A stretch of 43,143 bases of DNA, taken from Kiritimatiellia bacterium. GTDB taxonomy: Bacteria; Verrucomicrobiota; Kiritimatiellia; RFP12; UBA1067. The DNA lies in assembly GCA_017450695.1 (NCBI GenBank), contig JAFSTA010000233.1, positions 1 to 43,143 of the forward strand, in the 5' to 3' direction. The notes below the pieces were generated by a model, which did no database searches, was not told the origin of the DNA, and saw nothing but the letters and a program-made list of their open reading frames with translations. Positions 24,920 through 33,585 of this stretch are shown piece after piece. The position numbers were made by a program, and so were the translations under genes. The stretch's first letter is position 1. The number at the start of each line of letters is the position of its first letter.

Positions 24920-27900
24920 ATGGGTAAAAAGCAGCTGGTGAACAATGTCTTGGAATCGGCGAAGGAAAAGCTGATTGCCATGACAAAGGATTTTTCCTGT
25001 GAAACGGCGATCAGCTGGCTACGCCTCAAGTTTCCCTCATTCGAAACGAAGCAGAAGGGGGCGATTGCCCTGGTCGGGAAGAACGAGCAGGACTATTTCC
25101 TCTCGGCAAAGCGGCTCGGTTGCGTGACGAAACTACCCGACGGAAAAGGCGCGGATGCCGTGAACAAGCCGCTTCTCGTGGCGGTTGTGACGATGAAGGG
25201 ATTCATCACGGAGAGGACGAGCCGCAGCGTCCAGTTCCACTTCGCCAAGCGCGTTTTACGCGACGCCGTGAACTACGGCGCGACCGGGCTTTCCGGACTT
25301 CCCTCGCAAGGTCTCTTCTTCTTCCACGACAGAAACGGCAACTTCCGTCTCTCGCTCGTCACGGGCGAGGTGAAAGGGAACCGGTTCCAGTTCAACGAGG
25401 CGAAACGGCAGAGCTTCTACATCGAACCCGGCGCCAACAACAACATCGTCAGACGCCGCTTCTACGAAGACATCAAGACGTTCTCCGACCTTAAGGACGT
25501 CTTTTCCGTGGAGAAACTGACGAAGGAGTTCTACCAGCGGCTTTTCGGCTGGTACACGTGGGCGATGGATTCCAAGGCGCGCATCCATTTCCCCAATGAT
25601 CTCGCGGACAGGACGAACGATCTCCAATACAACAACGAGGCCGTCATCCGCCTGATCACGCGGCTCATGTTTACGTGGTTCATCCGGCAGAAGAACCTTG
25701 TGCCATCCGCGCTCTTCGACAAGGATGCCCTCAGTAAAATCCTCAGGCGGTTCAACCCCGATTCGATGGACGAGGACAACTACTACCGCGCCATCCTGCA
25801 AAACCTCTTCTTCGCCACCTTCAACACGCCACAGGACGGCGAAGGGAAGATCAGGCGGCGGTGGATCAACATCGACAAAAGCGGCAACGGCAGAGGGCTG
25901 AGCGGTGACTACGGTGTCGCCACGGTCTATCGCTACGAGAAAGAGTTTCGGAATTCCGGCGAGTTCCTGGCGATGATGAAGAAGGTGCCGTTCCTCAACT
26001 GCGCACTCTTCGACTGCCTGGACAAGATCGAGGACAAGGAGGACGGCGGGCGGAGGCTCTACTTCGACGGCTTCTCCACAAAGAAAGAGCGTCAGGCGCA
26101 TATCCCGAACGGACTCTTCTTCGGAAACGGCGATGAGGGACGGCTTGGCATCATCACGCTCTTTTCGGAATACGAGTTCACCATCGACGAGAACGATGCC
26201 GACGATGCCGACGTGTCGCTCGATCCCGAACTTCTCGGGAAGGTGTTCGAGAACCTGCTGGGCGCGTTCAACCCCGAGACGCAGGAGACGGCGCGAAAGG
26301 CGACGGGCAGCTTTTACACGCCGCGTGAGATTGTCGATTACATGGTGGAAGAATCGCTCAAGAGCTACTTGCGGGGAAAGCTGTCCGGGGTTGGCGATCT
26401 CGACGCGAAACTCGAAAACCTCTTCGACAAGGCGAAAACCGCCCAACGCGAGCCAACGGGTTTTTCACGAGAAGAGGAAAGAGCCATCCTCGATGCGCTT
26501 TACGCGGCGAAGATCATCGATCCCGCCTGCGGTTCGGGCGCGTTTCCGATGGGCGTGCTGCACTGCATGATCCGTCTGATGAAACGGCTCGACCCGGACA
26601 ACCTCTCAATCCGCGCCCATCTGCTCAGCCGATACAAGGCGGACAAGGCGGCGTCCGACCCCACCGAGACGGCGGAGGAACGCCAAGACCGCCTGGCGGA
26701 ACTGGAACGGAGGCTGGAGGAGGGGCAGCACTATCCCGACTACGAACGCAAGCTCTATCTCATTGAGAACTGCATCTACGGAGTCGATATCCAGCCCATC
26801 GCCGCGCAGATATCGAAGCTCCGGTTCTTCATTTCGCTCCTCTGCGACCAGTTCAGGACAAGCTACGACTTGGAGAAGGAGAACTACGGTCTTCTCTCGC
26901 TGCCGAACCTGGAGGCGAAATTCGTCTGTGCCAATACCCTCATTTCCTTGCCGGACACAGGAAGCGAACTCGACCTCACTGTGGGCGAGGTGAAGAAACT
27001 GCGAGAGGATCTTGCGGGGAACCGCCACCGGATTTTCGGTGCGCGATCCACCAAGACGAAGGGGAAGTATAAGGCGCGGGACAGGGAAATCCGCCGCGCC
27101 ATCAAGACGGCGGTGTTCAATGGACTTGCGAATCCAGACGAAGACAAGATCACGTTCTTCGAGACGCAGATCGAAAGGGCGCGTATTCGGCGCAAGGCGG
27201 CAGAGAAACCGGATTGGCAGACGGTTGAGAAACCCGTGCAGCAGGATTTCTTTGCGGCGACGACCGTGCAGCCGATGCTGATCAAGATCGACCGCAACGC
27301 CGACAAGCGCGAAGAGATCGACCGGGAGATCGGAAGGCTGGAGGAAGAAATCGCGAAGGAGCGTAGCAAAGTATCTCAGACAAACCTCTCCGCCGCGCAG
27401 GAGTACGCGAATCTCGTCGCGGGCTGGGATCCGTTTGACCAAAACGCATCCTCGTCCTTCTTCGACCCGAAATGGATGTTCAACATCTCCGATGGTTTCG
27501 ATGTGGTGATCGGCAATCCGCCGTATTTTGTCATCAAGAACGATAATCCTTGCAAAGTACAATACGAAACTGAATGGAAGGTATTACAATCTGGACGGGT
27601 AAATATTTATCAACTTTTCTTTGGCTTTGCAGAGAAAACACTTAAGCGATCTGGTTGTGTATCGTATATTCATCCCAAAACGTTATTGGGGGATTCGTAT
27701 CTTTCAGCAACTCGTAAGTTTATGCTTGAGAACTTTAAGGAAGTCTTGATTGTAAACATCGCAAATAGGCATGATACATTTGAGGCGATTCTTCAATCCG
27801 TCGTTGTTTCGTTATGGGCTGTAACCCCTGTGCTAGGAAAGTGTCGCGTAACAGAAATAACGGACAAGACCGCCATCGCAGGTTTGCATTATACAAATGT

Positions 27901-28750
27901 GACTCTTGATGATTTGATAACCGATGATGGACGAATTCTTGTTGCGCCGAACCGCCAAACATACTCTATTATTGGCAAAATTAAAACGACATCAACAAAG
28001 GGCTTTACATTTCATACAGGGAGCATTGAATGGAACAAATATAAGGAGTACCTTGCATCAGAACCAGACAGCAACAACGTTCAACTGTTATTCGGTGAGA
28101 ATGTGCAACGTTACAGACTTGTTTCATCTCGCAAGCGTGCGAGTTGTTCTTTCCTTCATATTTCAAGTTTGCCCATGCTAAAGTCACCTGTGCTCGTCAC
28201 ACAGCGTACAACGGCGGTGGAACAGCCTTGGCGAATTATCGCCACATACATTGATCCTATGAAAGAAACAAACTCATTTGTCTCTGAAAATAGTATCAAT
28301 GTGTTTACCGTTGCTTCTGAACGACAAGGAAAATTCTATTTGGCACTACTATGTTCGAGGTTTATGGATTATTACTTTCGTGTCTTCAATAGCAATACAC
28401 ATGTTTCATCTGGTGAACTTAATTCCTTACCAATTCCCACAGCTACGCTCGCGCAACAAAAGCCGATCATTTCCCTTGTTGACCGCATCCTTGCGGCGAA
28501 GAAGAAAGACCCGCAAGCCGATACGTCGGAGTTGGAGGCGCAGATTGACAAGCTCGTGTATGCGCTTTATGGTTTGACGGAAGAAGAGATTGCGGTGGTC
28601 GAGGGACAGAAGGAGGAGGGAAAAAATGGTAAGGCGGGGATACCAGCCCCATCGGCTTCGCACCAAGGTGGCGCGGCCAGAATCCGCCCCCTGCCAAAGA
28701 ACACTCGGCCAAGGCGAAGGGACAATGACGAGGACGAGATGCTGGATTAG
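24920..28750 (+). CDS. Eco57I-like adenine-specific DNA methyltransferase, restriction-modification type
   Basis: About 1276 residues from ATG 24920; the frame is open further upstream, but that part lies in the structured leader. Residues 1-450 form a large N-terminal region of the kind found in big single-chain modification enzymes. GSFYTPREIVDYMV precedes SAM motif I, DPACGSGAFPMG, near residue 534. The catalytic motif IV, NPPY, starts at residue 866, so it should methylate the N6 of adenine. The part after NPPY, about 27530-28455, is much richer in A/T than the rest and should contain the recognition domain; GC-rich codon use returns at ILAAKKKDPQADTSELE. The tail after EEEIAVVEGQ is low-complexity. 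A RAYT gene separates it from the PLD-helicase gene that probably acts with it. Confidence 0.9.
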   Translation: MGKKQLVNNVLESAKEKLIAMTKDFSCETAISWLRLKFPSFETKQKGAIALVGKNEQDYFLSAKRLGCVTKLPDGKGADAVNKPLLVAVVTMKGFITERTSRSVQFHFAKRVLRDAVNYGATGLSGLPSQGLFFFHDRNGNFRLSLVTGEVKGNRFQFNEAKRQSFYIEPGANNNIVRRRFYEDIKTFSDLKDVFSVEKLTKEFYQRLFGWYTWAMDSKARIHFPNDLADRTNDLQYNNEAVIRLITRLMFTWFIRQKNLVPSALFDKDALSKILRRFNPDSMDEDNYYRAILQNLFFATFNTPQDGEGKIRRRWINIDKSGNGRGLSGDYGVATVYRYEKEFRNSGEFLAMMKKVPFLNCALFDCLDKIEDKEDGGRRLYFDGFSTKKERQAHIPNGLFFGNGDEGRLGIITLFSEYEFTIDENDADDADVSLDPELLGKVFENLLGAFNPETQETARKATGSFYTPREIVDYMVEESLKSYLRGKLSGVGDLDAKLENLFDKAKTAQREPTGFSREEERAILDALYAAKIIDPACGSGAFPMGVLHCMIRLMKRLDPDNLSIRAHLLSRYKADKAASDPTETAEERQDRLAELERRLEEGQHYPDYERKLYLIENCIYGVDIQPIAAQISKLRFFISLLCDQFRTSYDLEKENYGLLSLPNLEAKFVCANTLISLPDTGSELDLTVGEVKKLREDLAGNRHRIFGARSTKTKGKYKARDREIRRAIKTAVFNGLANPDEDKITFFETQIERARIRRKAAEKPDWQTVEKPVQQDFFAATTVQPMLIKIDRNADKREEIDREIGRLEEEIAKERSKVSQTNLSAAQEYANLVAGWDPFDQNASSSFFDPKWMFNISDGFDVVIGNPPYFVIKNDNPCKVQYETEWKVLQSGRVNIYQLFFGFAEKTLKRSGCVSYIHPKTLLGDSYLSATRKFMLENFKEVLIVNIANRHDTFEAILQSVVVSLWAVTPVLGKCRVTEITDKTAIAGLHYTNVTLDDLITDDGRILVAPNRQTYSIIGKIKTTSTKGFTFHTGSIEWNKYKEYLASEPDSNNVQLLFGENVQRYRLVSSRKRASCSFLHISSLPMLKSPVLVTQRTTAVEQPWRIIATYIDPMKETNSFVSENSINVFTVASERQGKFYLALLCSRFMDYYFRVFNSNTHVSSGELNSLPIPTATLAQQKPIISLVDRILAAKKKDPQADTSELEAQIDKLVYALYGLTEEEIAVVEGQKEEGKNGKAGIPAPSASHQGGAARIRPLPKNTRPRRRDNDEDEMLD

Positions 28751-28776
28751 GGGGTCTGCAAGTCTCACAACGGGTG

Positions 28777-28805
28777 TTGTATGCGAAATCGGTGTTCGGT
28801 ATAAT
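28777..28805 (+). promoter_or_regulatory. Strong promoter before the AACGGG array and RAYT gene
   Basis: TTGTAT (28777-28782) and TATAAT (28800-28805) are spaced by 17 bases. Seven bases after the -10 comes an ATG (28813), so any translation from it would be leaderless. Confidence 0.7.
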
Positions 28806-28812
28806 AGGTGCC

Positions 28813-29013
28813 ATGAAAATGCCGATAGACAGAATGGTGGCATACTCAGCCGACGGTGCGGCTGATGCCAAACGGGCGCAGAGCCGAACGGGCGGTGGCT
28901 GCCAAACGGGTGCAGTGCCAAACGGGCGGCGGCTGCCAAACGGGAGCAGAGCCGAACGGGCGGCGGCTGCCAAACGAGCGGGTGCCGGGGCAAACGGGGG
29001 GCAGACGGCATAG
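28813..29013 (+). CDS. Possible leaderless small ORF spanning a tandem repeat
   Basis: A 66-codon frame starts MKMPIDRMVAYSADGAA and then runs through the AACGGG array as a low-complexity Ala/Arg/Gly peptide. It ends 36 bases before the RAYT start. The promoter places its ATG at or near the transcript start. The repeat-derived composition argues against a folded protein; it may be only an untranslated leader. Confidence 0.25.
   Translation: MKMPIDRMVAYSADGAADAKRAQSRTGGGCQTGAVPNGRRLPNGSRAERAAAAKRAGAGANGGQTA
28864..29009. repeat. AACGGG tandem array, about eight degenerate 16-18 base units
   Basis: Units share the core GCC(A/G)AACGGG followed by GCAGA-like or CGGCGGCT-like sequence, in roughly alternating order. 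The array sits between the promoter at 28777-28805 and the RAYT gene, where REP-like targets of such transposases are often found. Confidence 0.85.
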
Positions 29014-29049
29014 GCGCTACTGAACGTGGCGAAGAATTGGAGAAGTGCG

Positions 29050-30072
29050 ATGGGAAGACTTCCGGGATTCAACTACAAAAAACCTTTCTTCTACATGGTG
29101 ACGCTCAAGCGACTCGCCAATCTGGCCGCTTTCTCGCAGTTATTCGAGGGTGAAGAGCCGCCAACAGATGCGCAGGGGCGGAGATCGTGTCTGGTAGAGA
29201 ATGAAATCACCCGTGCCTTTGAGCGGGTGATACGCGGATTTGCCGAGAAGTGGTGGGGGCTTTATCCGATTAATTGCTTTGCGATCATGCCGGACCACAT
29301 TCACCTTCTCATGCATATCAAGGATTCGGGTGGTCAGATGGCGCTGGGGAAATACGTTTACCAGCTTGAAAAGGCGTTGGCGGAAGAGTATTGGAGGGTG
29401 GCGGCACATGGCGTGGCGGCTTCCGAACTTTCAGCTGCCGAACGGGTGGGATTGTCTGGCAAGGCGCGTTCCGTCGCGCCCATATTCGAGAAAGAATGGC
29501 ACGATTGGATCGTGATGAAAAAAGGGCAGCTTGCCGCCTTCACGCGCTACATCGGAGAAAACCCCTATCGCGCCTGGCGGCGATTGCGGCATCGCCGCTA
29601 TTTCAGCACTGTCCGGCGCATCACCTTTGCGGGACGCGAATGGTTTGCGTACGGTAACGCCGAGCTTCTTGAAAGACCGGTGATCGAGCCGTTCAAATGT
29701 TCGCGCAAGTGGTCTTGCGGCAACGCGGAGTGGAATGCGGCGGTTGCCAGAGCCGGGCGCATCGGTCCCGGCGGCGCTGGGGTCGGCACGTTCATGAGCC
29801 CGGGCGAGAAGGAATGCGGCAATGCCATCTACAGGGCGGGCGGTGCGTTGATCGTGCTACATCCCGAGGGATTCGGCGAACGGTGGCATCCGTCACGCAA
29901 CAAGGAGGCGCTTTGCGCGGCGGGGAGGATGCTTTTCCTTTCGCTCTGGGAACCTGCGGCAGGCAAGCCGGATCGCGCAACGCTCTACAGGCGGTGCCAT
30001 GAAATGGGGGATTTGGTGGCTAGCGCGATCGAAAGCACCTTGTCCAATGACGACTCGACAACGACGAGTTGA
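29050..30072 (+). mobile_element. REP-associated (RAYT) Y1 tyrosine transposase gene with long C-terminal extension
   Basis: 340 residues from ATG 29050, which has GGAG seven bases upstream; a GTG at 29026 is less likely. The HUH motif is in FAIMPDHIHLLMHIKDS and the catalytic tyrosine in FTRYIGENPYRAW, as in the IS200/REP transposase family. These enzymes nick single-stranded hairpin DNA. After residue about 215 comes a further domain of about 125 residues (TFMSPGEKECGNAIYRAGG, GFGERWHPSRN, AAGRMLFLSLWEP) of the sort seen in some PVC and Bacteroidota relatives; it looks Rossmann-like, but this is a weak impression. No inverted-repeat transposon ends were found, as expected for a domesticated RAYT. 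It interrupts the methyltransferase/helicase pair. Confidence 0.85.
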
Positions 30073-30119
30073 TGACACGCGGGCAACGTCCAATTTCAAA
30101 ATCCAAGGAGAAGAGCAAC

Positions 30120-33100
30120 ATGGCATTCATAACGAACCAGGAGAAGGAAGGCGCGACGACGCTGAAGAAGCGTCTGGCGGAGCTGACGACCCACGCGGAA
30201 AATCTCGACATGCTTGTCGGGTTCTTCTATTTTTCGGGCGTCAAGGTGATGGCCGAGGCGTTCCGCGACAGGCCGAACATGACGATGCGCGTCCTCGTGG
30301 GGATGGAGGCGGATTTGCACCGGGGGGAACTCGTCGAGATCAGCCATTCGAGCAAAGGGGCATCCAACGAGACGATCAAGGCGCGTTTCCTCGAAAGCCT
30401 GAAGAAGGCCGTCGGATCGGAGTTCGCCGACAGGCAGTCGTTCCATGAACGGCTCGTGATCTTCATCGCCCTTCTCGAAAGCGGGCGGCTCGACCTCCGC
30501 AAGACACGCGACCCGAACCATGCGAAGCTCTACATCTTCGAGCTGGACGAGACGCAGGTGGGGAACAAAAAGTACTGGATTACCGGATCCAGCAACTTTT
30601 CCGAGCCGGGGCTGATGCGGCGCAACGAGCTCAACGTGCAGATCGGGGACTTCGGAAGCCGGGAGGTGCAGAAGTATTTCGATGAACTCTGGGACGAGTC
30701 CGTGCCGCTCGCCGCGACGGAAGAGGACAAGAACGCCATTATCCGGATTTTGAAGGAGGCTTCCGTGGCGGCGGACATCACGCCGTTCGAGGCGTACTTC
30801 CTCGTCCTGCAGAACTACATCGAGCACCAGCAGACGAAGCTGAAGGAGCTGCGGATCGACAACATCCTCCACGAGGCGGGATTCACGAAGTACCGTTACC
30901 AGGTCGATGCGGTGGCGCAGGCGTGCGCGAGGCTGGAGGCCTACGGCGGTATCATCATCGCGGACGTCGTGGGACTCGGGAAGTCCATCATCGGCGGACT
31001 CATCGGCGCGCTGCGGGCGAAGCGCGGGCTGATCATCTGCCCGCCCGGCCTGATGGGCGATCCGAAGGGGGACGCGGGCGGCTGGTACGAGTACAGGGAC
31101 AAGTTCAAGCTGCACGGATGGGAAATCTGGAGCAGGGGGAAGCTGGATGACCTGGAAGACAAGCTGAAGCACGACAACGCCTTCGACATGGTGATCGTCG
31201 ATGAGGCGCACAACTTCCGGAACGAGCGGACCGAGGACTACGAGCGGCTCGCGAACATCTGCTTCGGGAAGGAGGTCGTACTCCTCACGGCGACGCCTTA
31301 CAACAACCGTCCCGGCGATTTGCTCGCCCTGCTGAGGCTGTTCTCCAGCATGAAGAAGAGTCCGTTCGTGGTCGGCGGCGACCTGGAGCTGAAGTTCAAC
31401 GCCTTCATCGCGAGGTTCAACTCCATCGCGCAGTTGCGCAGGATACTCGCGTACAGGAAGAAGCATCCCGAAGAGGCGAGGGAGCTTCATCAAAAGATCG
31501 TCCAGCTCCTCTTCGCCAGCGGGATCGAGCCGCTTCGCTGCGACTACGGGAACGACGAAAAGAAAACGGCGGCGGAAATCGAGCGCGCCTCGCGAAAACT
31601 GTCGGCGCAGATTCGGCAGATCATGGAAAAGATCGTGATCCGCCGCAACAGGCTGGATCTGTTGAGCGATCCGGACTACAAGGATGAGATCGACTCGCTC
31701 TCCAAGGTGCAAGACCCCAAGGAGCAGTTCTTCGAGCTCACCGACGAGCAGGACGCGTTCTACGACCGGGTGGTTAACGACTACTTCGGGGAAAAGGGCG
31801 TGTTCCACGGCGCGATCTATCATCCCCAGGCCTATCTGAAGAGCAGGGAGGGGACGGACGAGGCCCAGGAAAACCTGTACCACATGCTCCTCAGCTCGCT
31901 CGTGCAGCGGTTCGAGAGTTCCTTCGGCGCGTTCAGGAAATCCATCGAACGGGTGAAGGGAAGCCTGGAGATATCGCTCGCGTTCGTGGAGAAGATGCAC
32001 GTGTTCCTCTACAGCCGCAGGGCGATGGAAAAGATCCTGCTGCTCGACACCAACGAGGAACGCGAAGAGGCGATGATCGCCGCCATCCTCGAACAGCAGG
32101 AGAAGTACGAGAAGAAAGGCGTGAAGACCAAGAACGCCATCTCGTACAACATCACGGGAGGCGATTTCAACGGAAAGGAATTCGTGGAGCACATCCGCGA
32201 GGATATCGCGCTTCTGGAGAAGATACTGGGCGAGATCAGGGAACTGAAACTCGAATCGAACGATCCCAAGGCGGCAAGGCTTGTGTCGGTGATCCAGAAC
32301 GTGTTGGCCGGGAAGCATCCCGACATCACGGCGGAATCCGGATCGCCGAAACGGAAAGTGCTGGTGTTTTCCACCTTCGCGGACACGATACGGCACATCG
32401 GGGCGTTGCTTGAGAAGGAGTTTCCCGGCAGGGTGCTTGTCGTCACGGGGGACAACTTCGGCCAGAATCGGGCGTTCACGGTCAAGCGGAACTTCGACGC
32501 CTCGTTCGGGGAGCAGGCGGACGAATTCGACATCCTCCTGGCGACCGACAAGCTTTCCGAGGGCTTCAACCTCAACCGGGCGGGGGTAGTCGTAAACTAC
32601 GATATCCCGTGGAATCCGACGCGGGTCATCCAGCGGGTCGGGCGAATCAACCGGATCGGCAAGAAGGTCTTCGAAAACCTCTACATCTTCAACTTCTTCC
32701 CCACGAAGAAGGGCAACGAGATCGTGGCGAACAGGCAGATCGCCGAGGCCAAGATGTTCGCCATCCACAAGATACTCGGCGAAGACTCGAAGATGTTCTC
32801 GATCGGGGAAGAGCCGAAGGCGGCGGGACTCTACCAAAAACTTTCGCATTTCGGCGAGGAGGAGGAAATCGGCTTCTACACAAGCGCCAAGAAAAAGTAT
32901 CTGGCGGCGCGGCTTTTTCTCGAAGGTCATCATCCGGAGACCTTTGGGCGGATCAAAAGATTCCCGAACAATGTGAAGACGGCATGGGAGGGAGAGCCAA
33001 GGGAAACGATTCTCCTGCGCAGATCGGGACCCGGATTCTTCGCACTTGCGTACCGTCAGGAAACCGGGCAAATCGAGGAAATCTCCCTGGAGGATGCCAT

Positions 33101-33560
33101 CGGCCGGCTGGAATGCGAATGGGAGACGCCGCGCGTCGCGTTCAGCCGAGAGTTCTGGCGGCTGCCCGATCCGGAGAATCAAGACGGATCGAAGGGCGGC
33201 ATCTATGCGATGCTGAAGAGTTACCAGCCGGAGGACACCGCGAAGTCCGGGGCTGCCGGGCATTTGACCGAGACCGCGCAGGCCATTGCCGTGATCAACG
33301 GATGCAAGGGTGCCCTCCCGGAGGATTTGCAGCAATTCGCGGGTGATGTCGCGGAGGACATCCAGAACTACGGGACGATACCGCTGCAGACGGTCAAGAA
33401 GATCAAGGAGGCGGGGAACATCCAGAAGCCGGAAGAGAAAATCGCCGAACTGACGGCGGTTCTCACCAACCTTCTTGAGGTGAGAGGCGCCAACTATCTC
33501 GACCAGCTGAAGAAGAAATTCGAGACGGATGCCGTGATTGTGACCGTCGAGAAACGATAG
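30120..33560 (+). CDS. PLD-nuclease / SNF2-helicase fusion protein
   Basis: About 1146 residues from ATG 30120, with AAGGAG nine bases upstream. The N-terminal phospholipase-D-type nuclease has H134 and K136 in NHAKLYIFELD followed by WITGSSNFSEPGL, a complete single HKD site that would need dimerisation. Next is a SNF2 helicase: DVVGLGKSIIGG (Walker A, near residue 285), VDEAHNFRNERTE (Walker B, near 360), LLTATPYNN, and the second half with VLVFSTFADTIRHIG, LLATDKLSEGFNL and RVIQRVGRINRIGK. The last 300 residues are unassigned. PLD-helicase fusions occur in ATP-dependent restriction enzymes such as NgoAVII, so a cleavage role alongside the methyltransferase is likely. No cognate m5C methylase is present. 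Confidence 0.9.
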   Translation: MAFITNQEKEGATTLKKRLAELTTHAENLDMLVGFFYFSGVKVMAEAFRDRPNMTMRVLVGMEADLHRGELVEISHSSKGASNETIKARFLESLKKAVGSEFADRQSFHERLVIFIALLESGRLDLRKTRDPNHAKLYIFELDETQVGNKKYWITGSSNFSEPGLMRRNELNVQIGDFGSREVQKYFDELWDESVPLAATEEDKNAIIRILKEASVAADITPFEAYFLVLQNYIEHQQTKLKELRIDNILHEAGFTKYRYQVDAVAQACARLEAYGGIIIADVVGLGKSIIGGLIGALRAKRGLIICPPGLMGDPKGDAGGWYEYRDKFKLHGWEIWSRGKLDDLEDKLKHDNAFDMVIVDEAHNFRNERTEDYERLANICFGKEVVLLTATPYNNRPGDLLALLRLFSSMKKSPFVVGGDLELKFNAFIARFNSIAQLRRILAYRKKHPEEARELHQKIVQLLFASGIEPLRCDYGNDEKKTAAEIERASRKLSAQIRQIMEKIVIRRNRLDLLSDPDYKDEIDSLSKVQDPKEQFFELTDEQDAFYDRVVNDYFGEKGVFHGAIYHPQAYLKSREGTDEAQENLYHMLLSSLVQRFESSFGAFRKSIERVKGSLEISLAFVEKMHVFLYSRRAMEKILLLDTNEEREEAMIAAILEQQEKYEKKGVKTKNAISYNITGGDFNGKEFVEHIREDIALLEKILGEIRELKLESNDPKAARLVSVIQNVLAGKHPDITAESGSPKRKVLVFSTFADTIRHIGALLEKEFPGRVLVVTGDNFGQNRAFTVKRNFDASFGEQADEFDILLATDKLSEGFNLNRAGVVVNYDIPWNPTRVIQRVGRINRIGKKVFENLYIFNFFPTKKGNEIVANRQIAEAKMFAIHKILGEDSKMFSIGEEPKAAGLYQKLSHFGEEEEIGFYTSAKKKYLAARLFLEGHHPETFGRIKRFPNNVKTAWEGEPRETILLRRSGPGFFALAYRQETGQIEEISLEDAIGRLECEWETPRVAFSREFWRLPDPENQDGSKGGIYAMLKSYQPEDTAKSGAAGHLTETAQAIAVINGCKGALPEDLQQFAGDVAEDIQNYGTIPLQTVKKIKEAGNIQKPEEKIAELTAVLTNLLEVRGANYLDQLKKKFETDAVIVTVEKR

Positions 33561-33585
33561 TCAGGGATTGGGAAGGAGAATCATC

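Noticed and set aside
30096-33335. 1079-codon open frame on the minus strand opposite the PLD-helicase gene
   Set aside because: Its translation is rich in His/Leu/Arg/Asp without family motifs, and the plus-strand protein has complete PLD and SNF2 motifs. It is a mirror of GC-rich codon use.
24920-33560. BREX or DISARM locus
   Set aside because: The methyltransferase and helicase resemble parts of such systems, but PglZ, BrxC/L, DrmA and DrmB are absent from the window.
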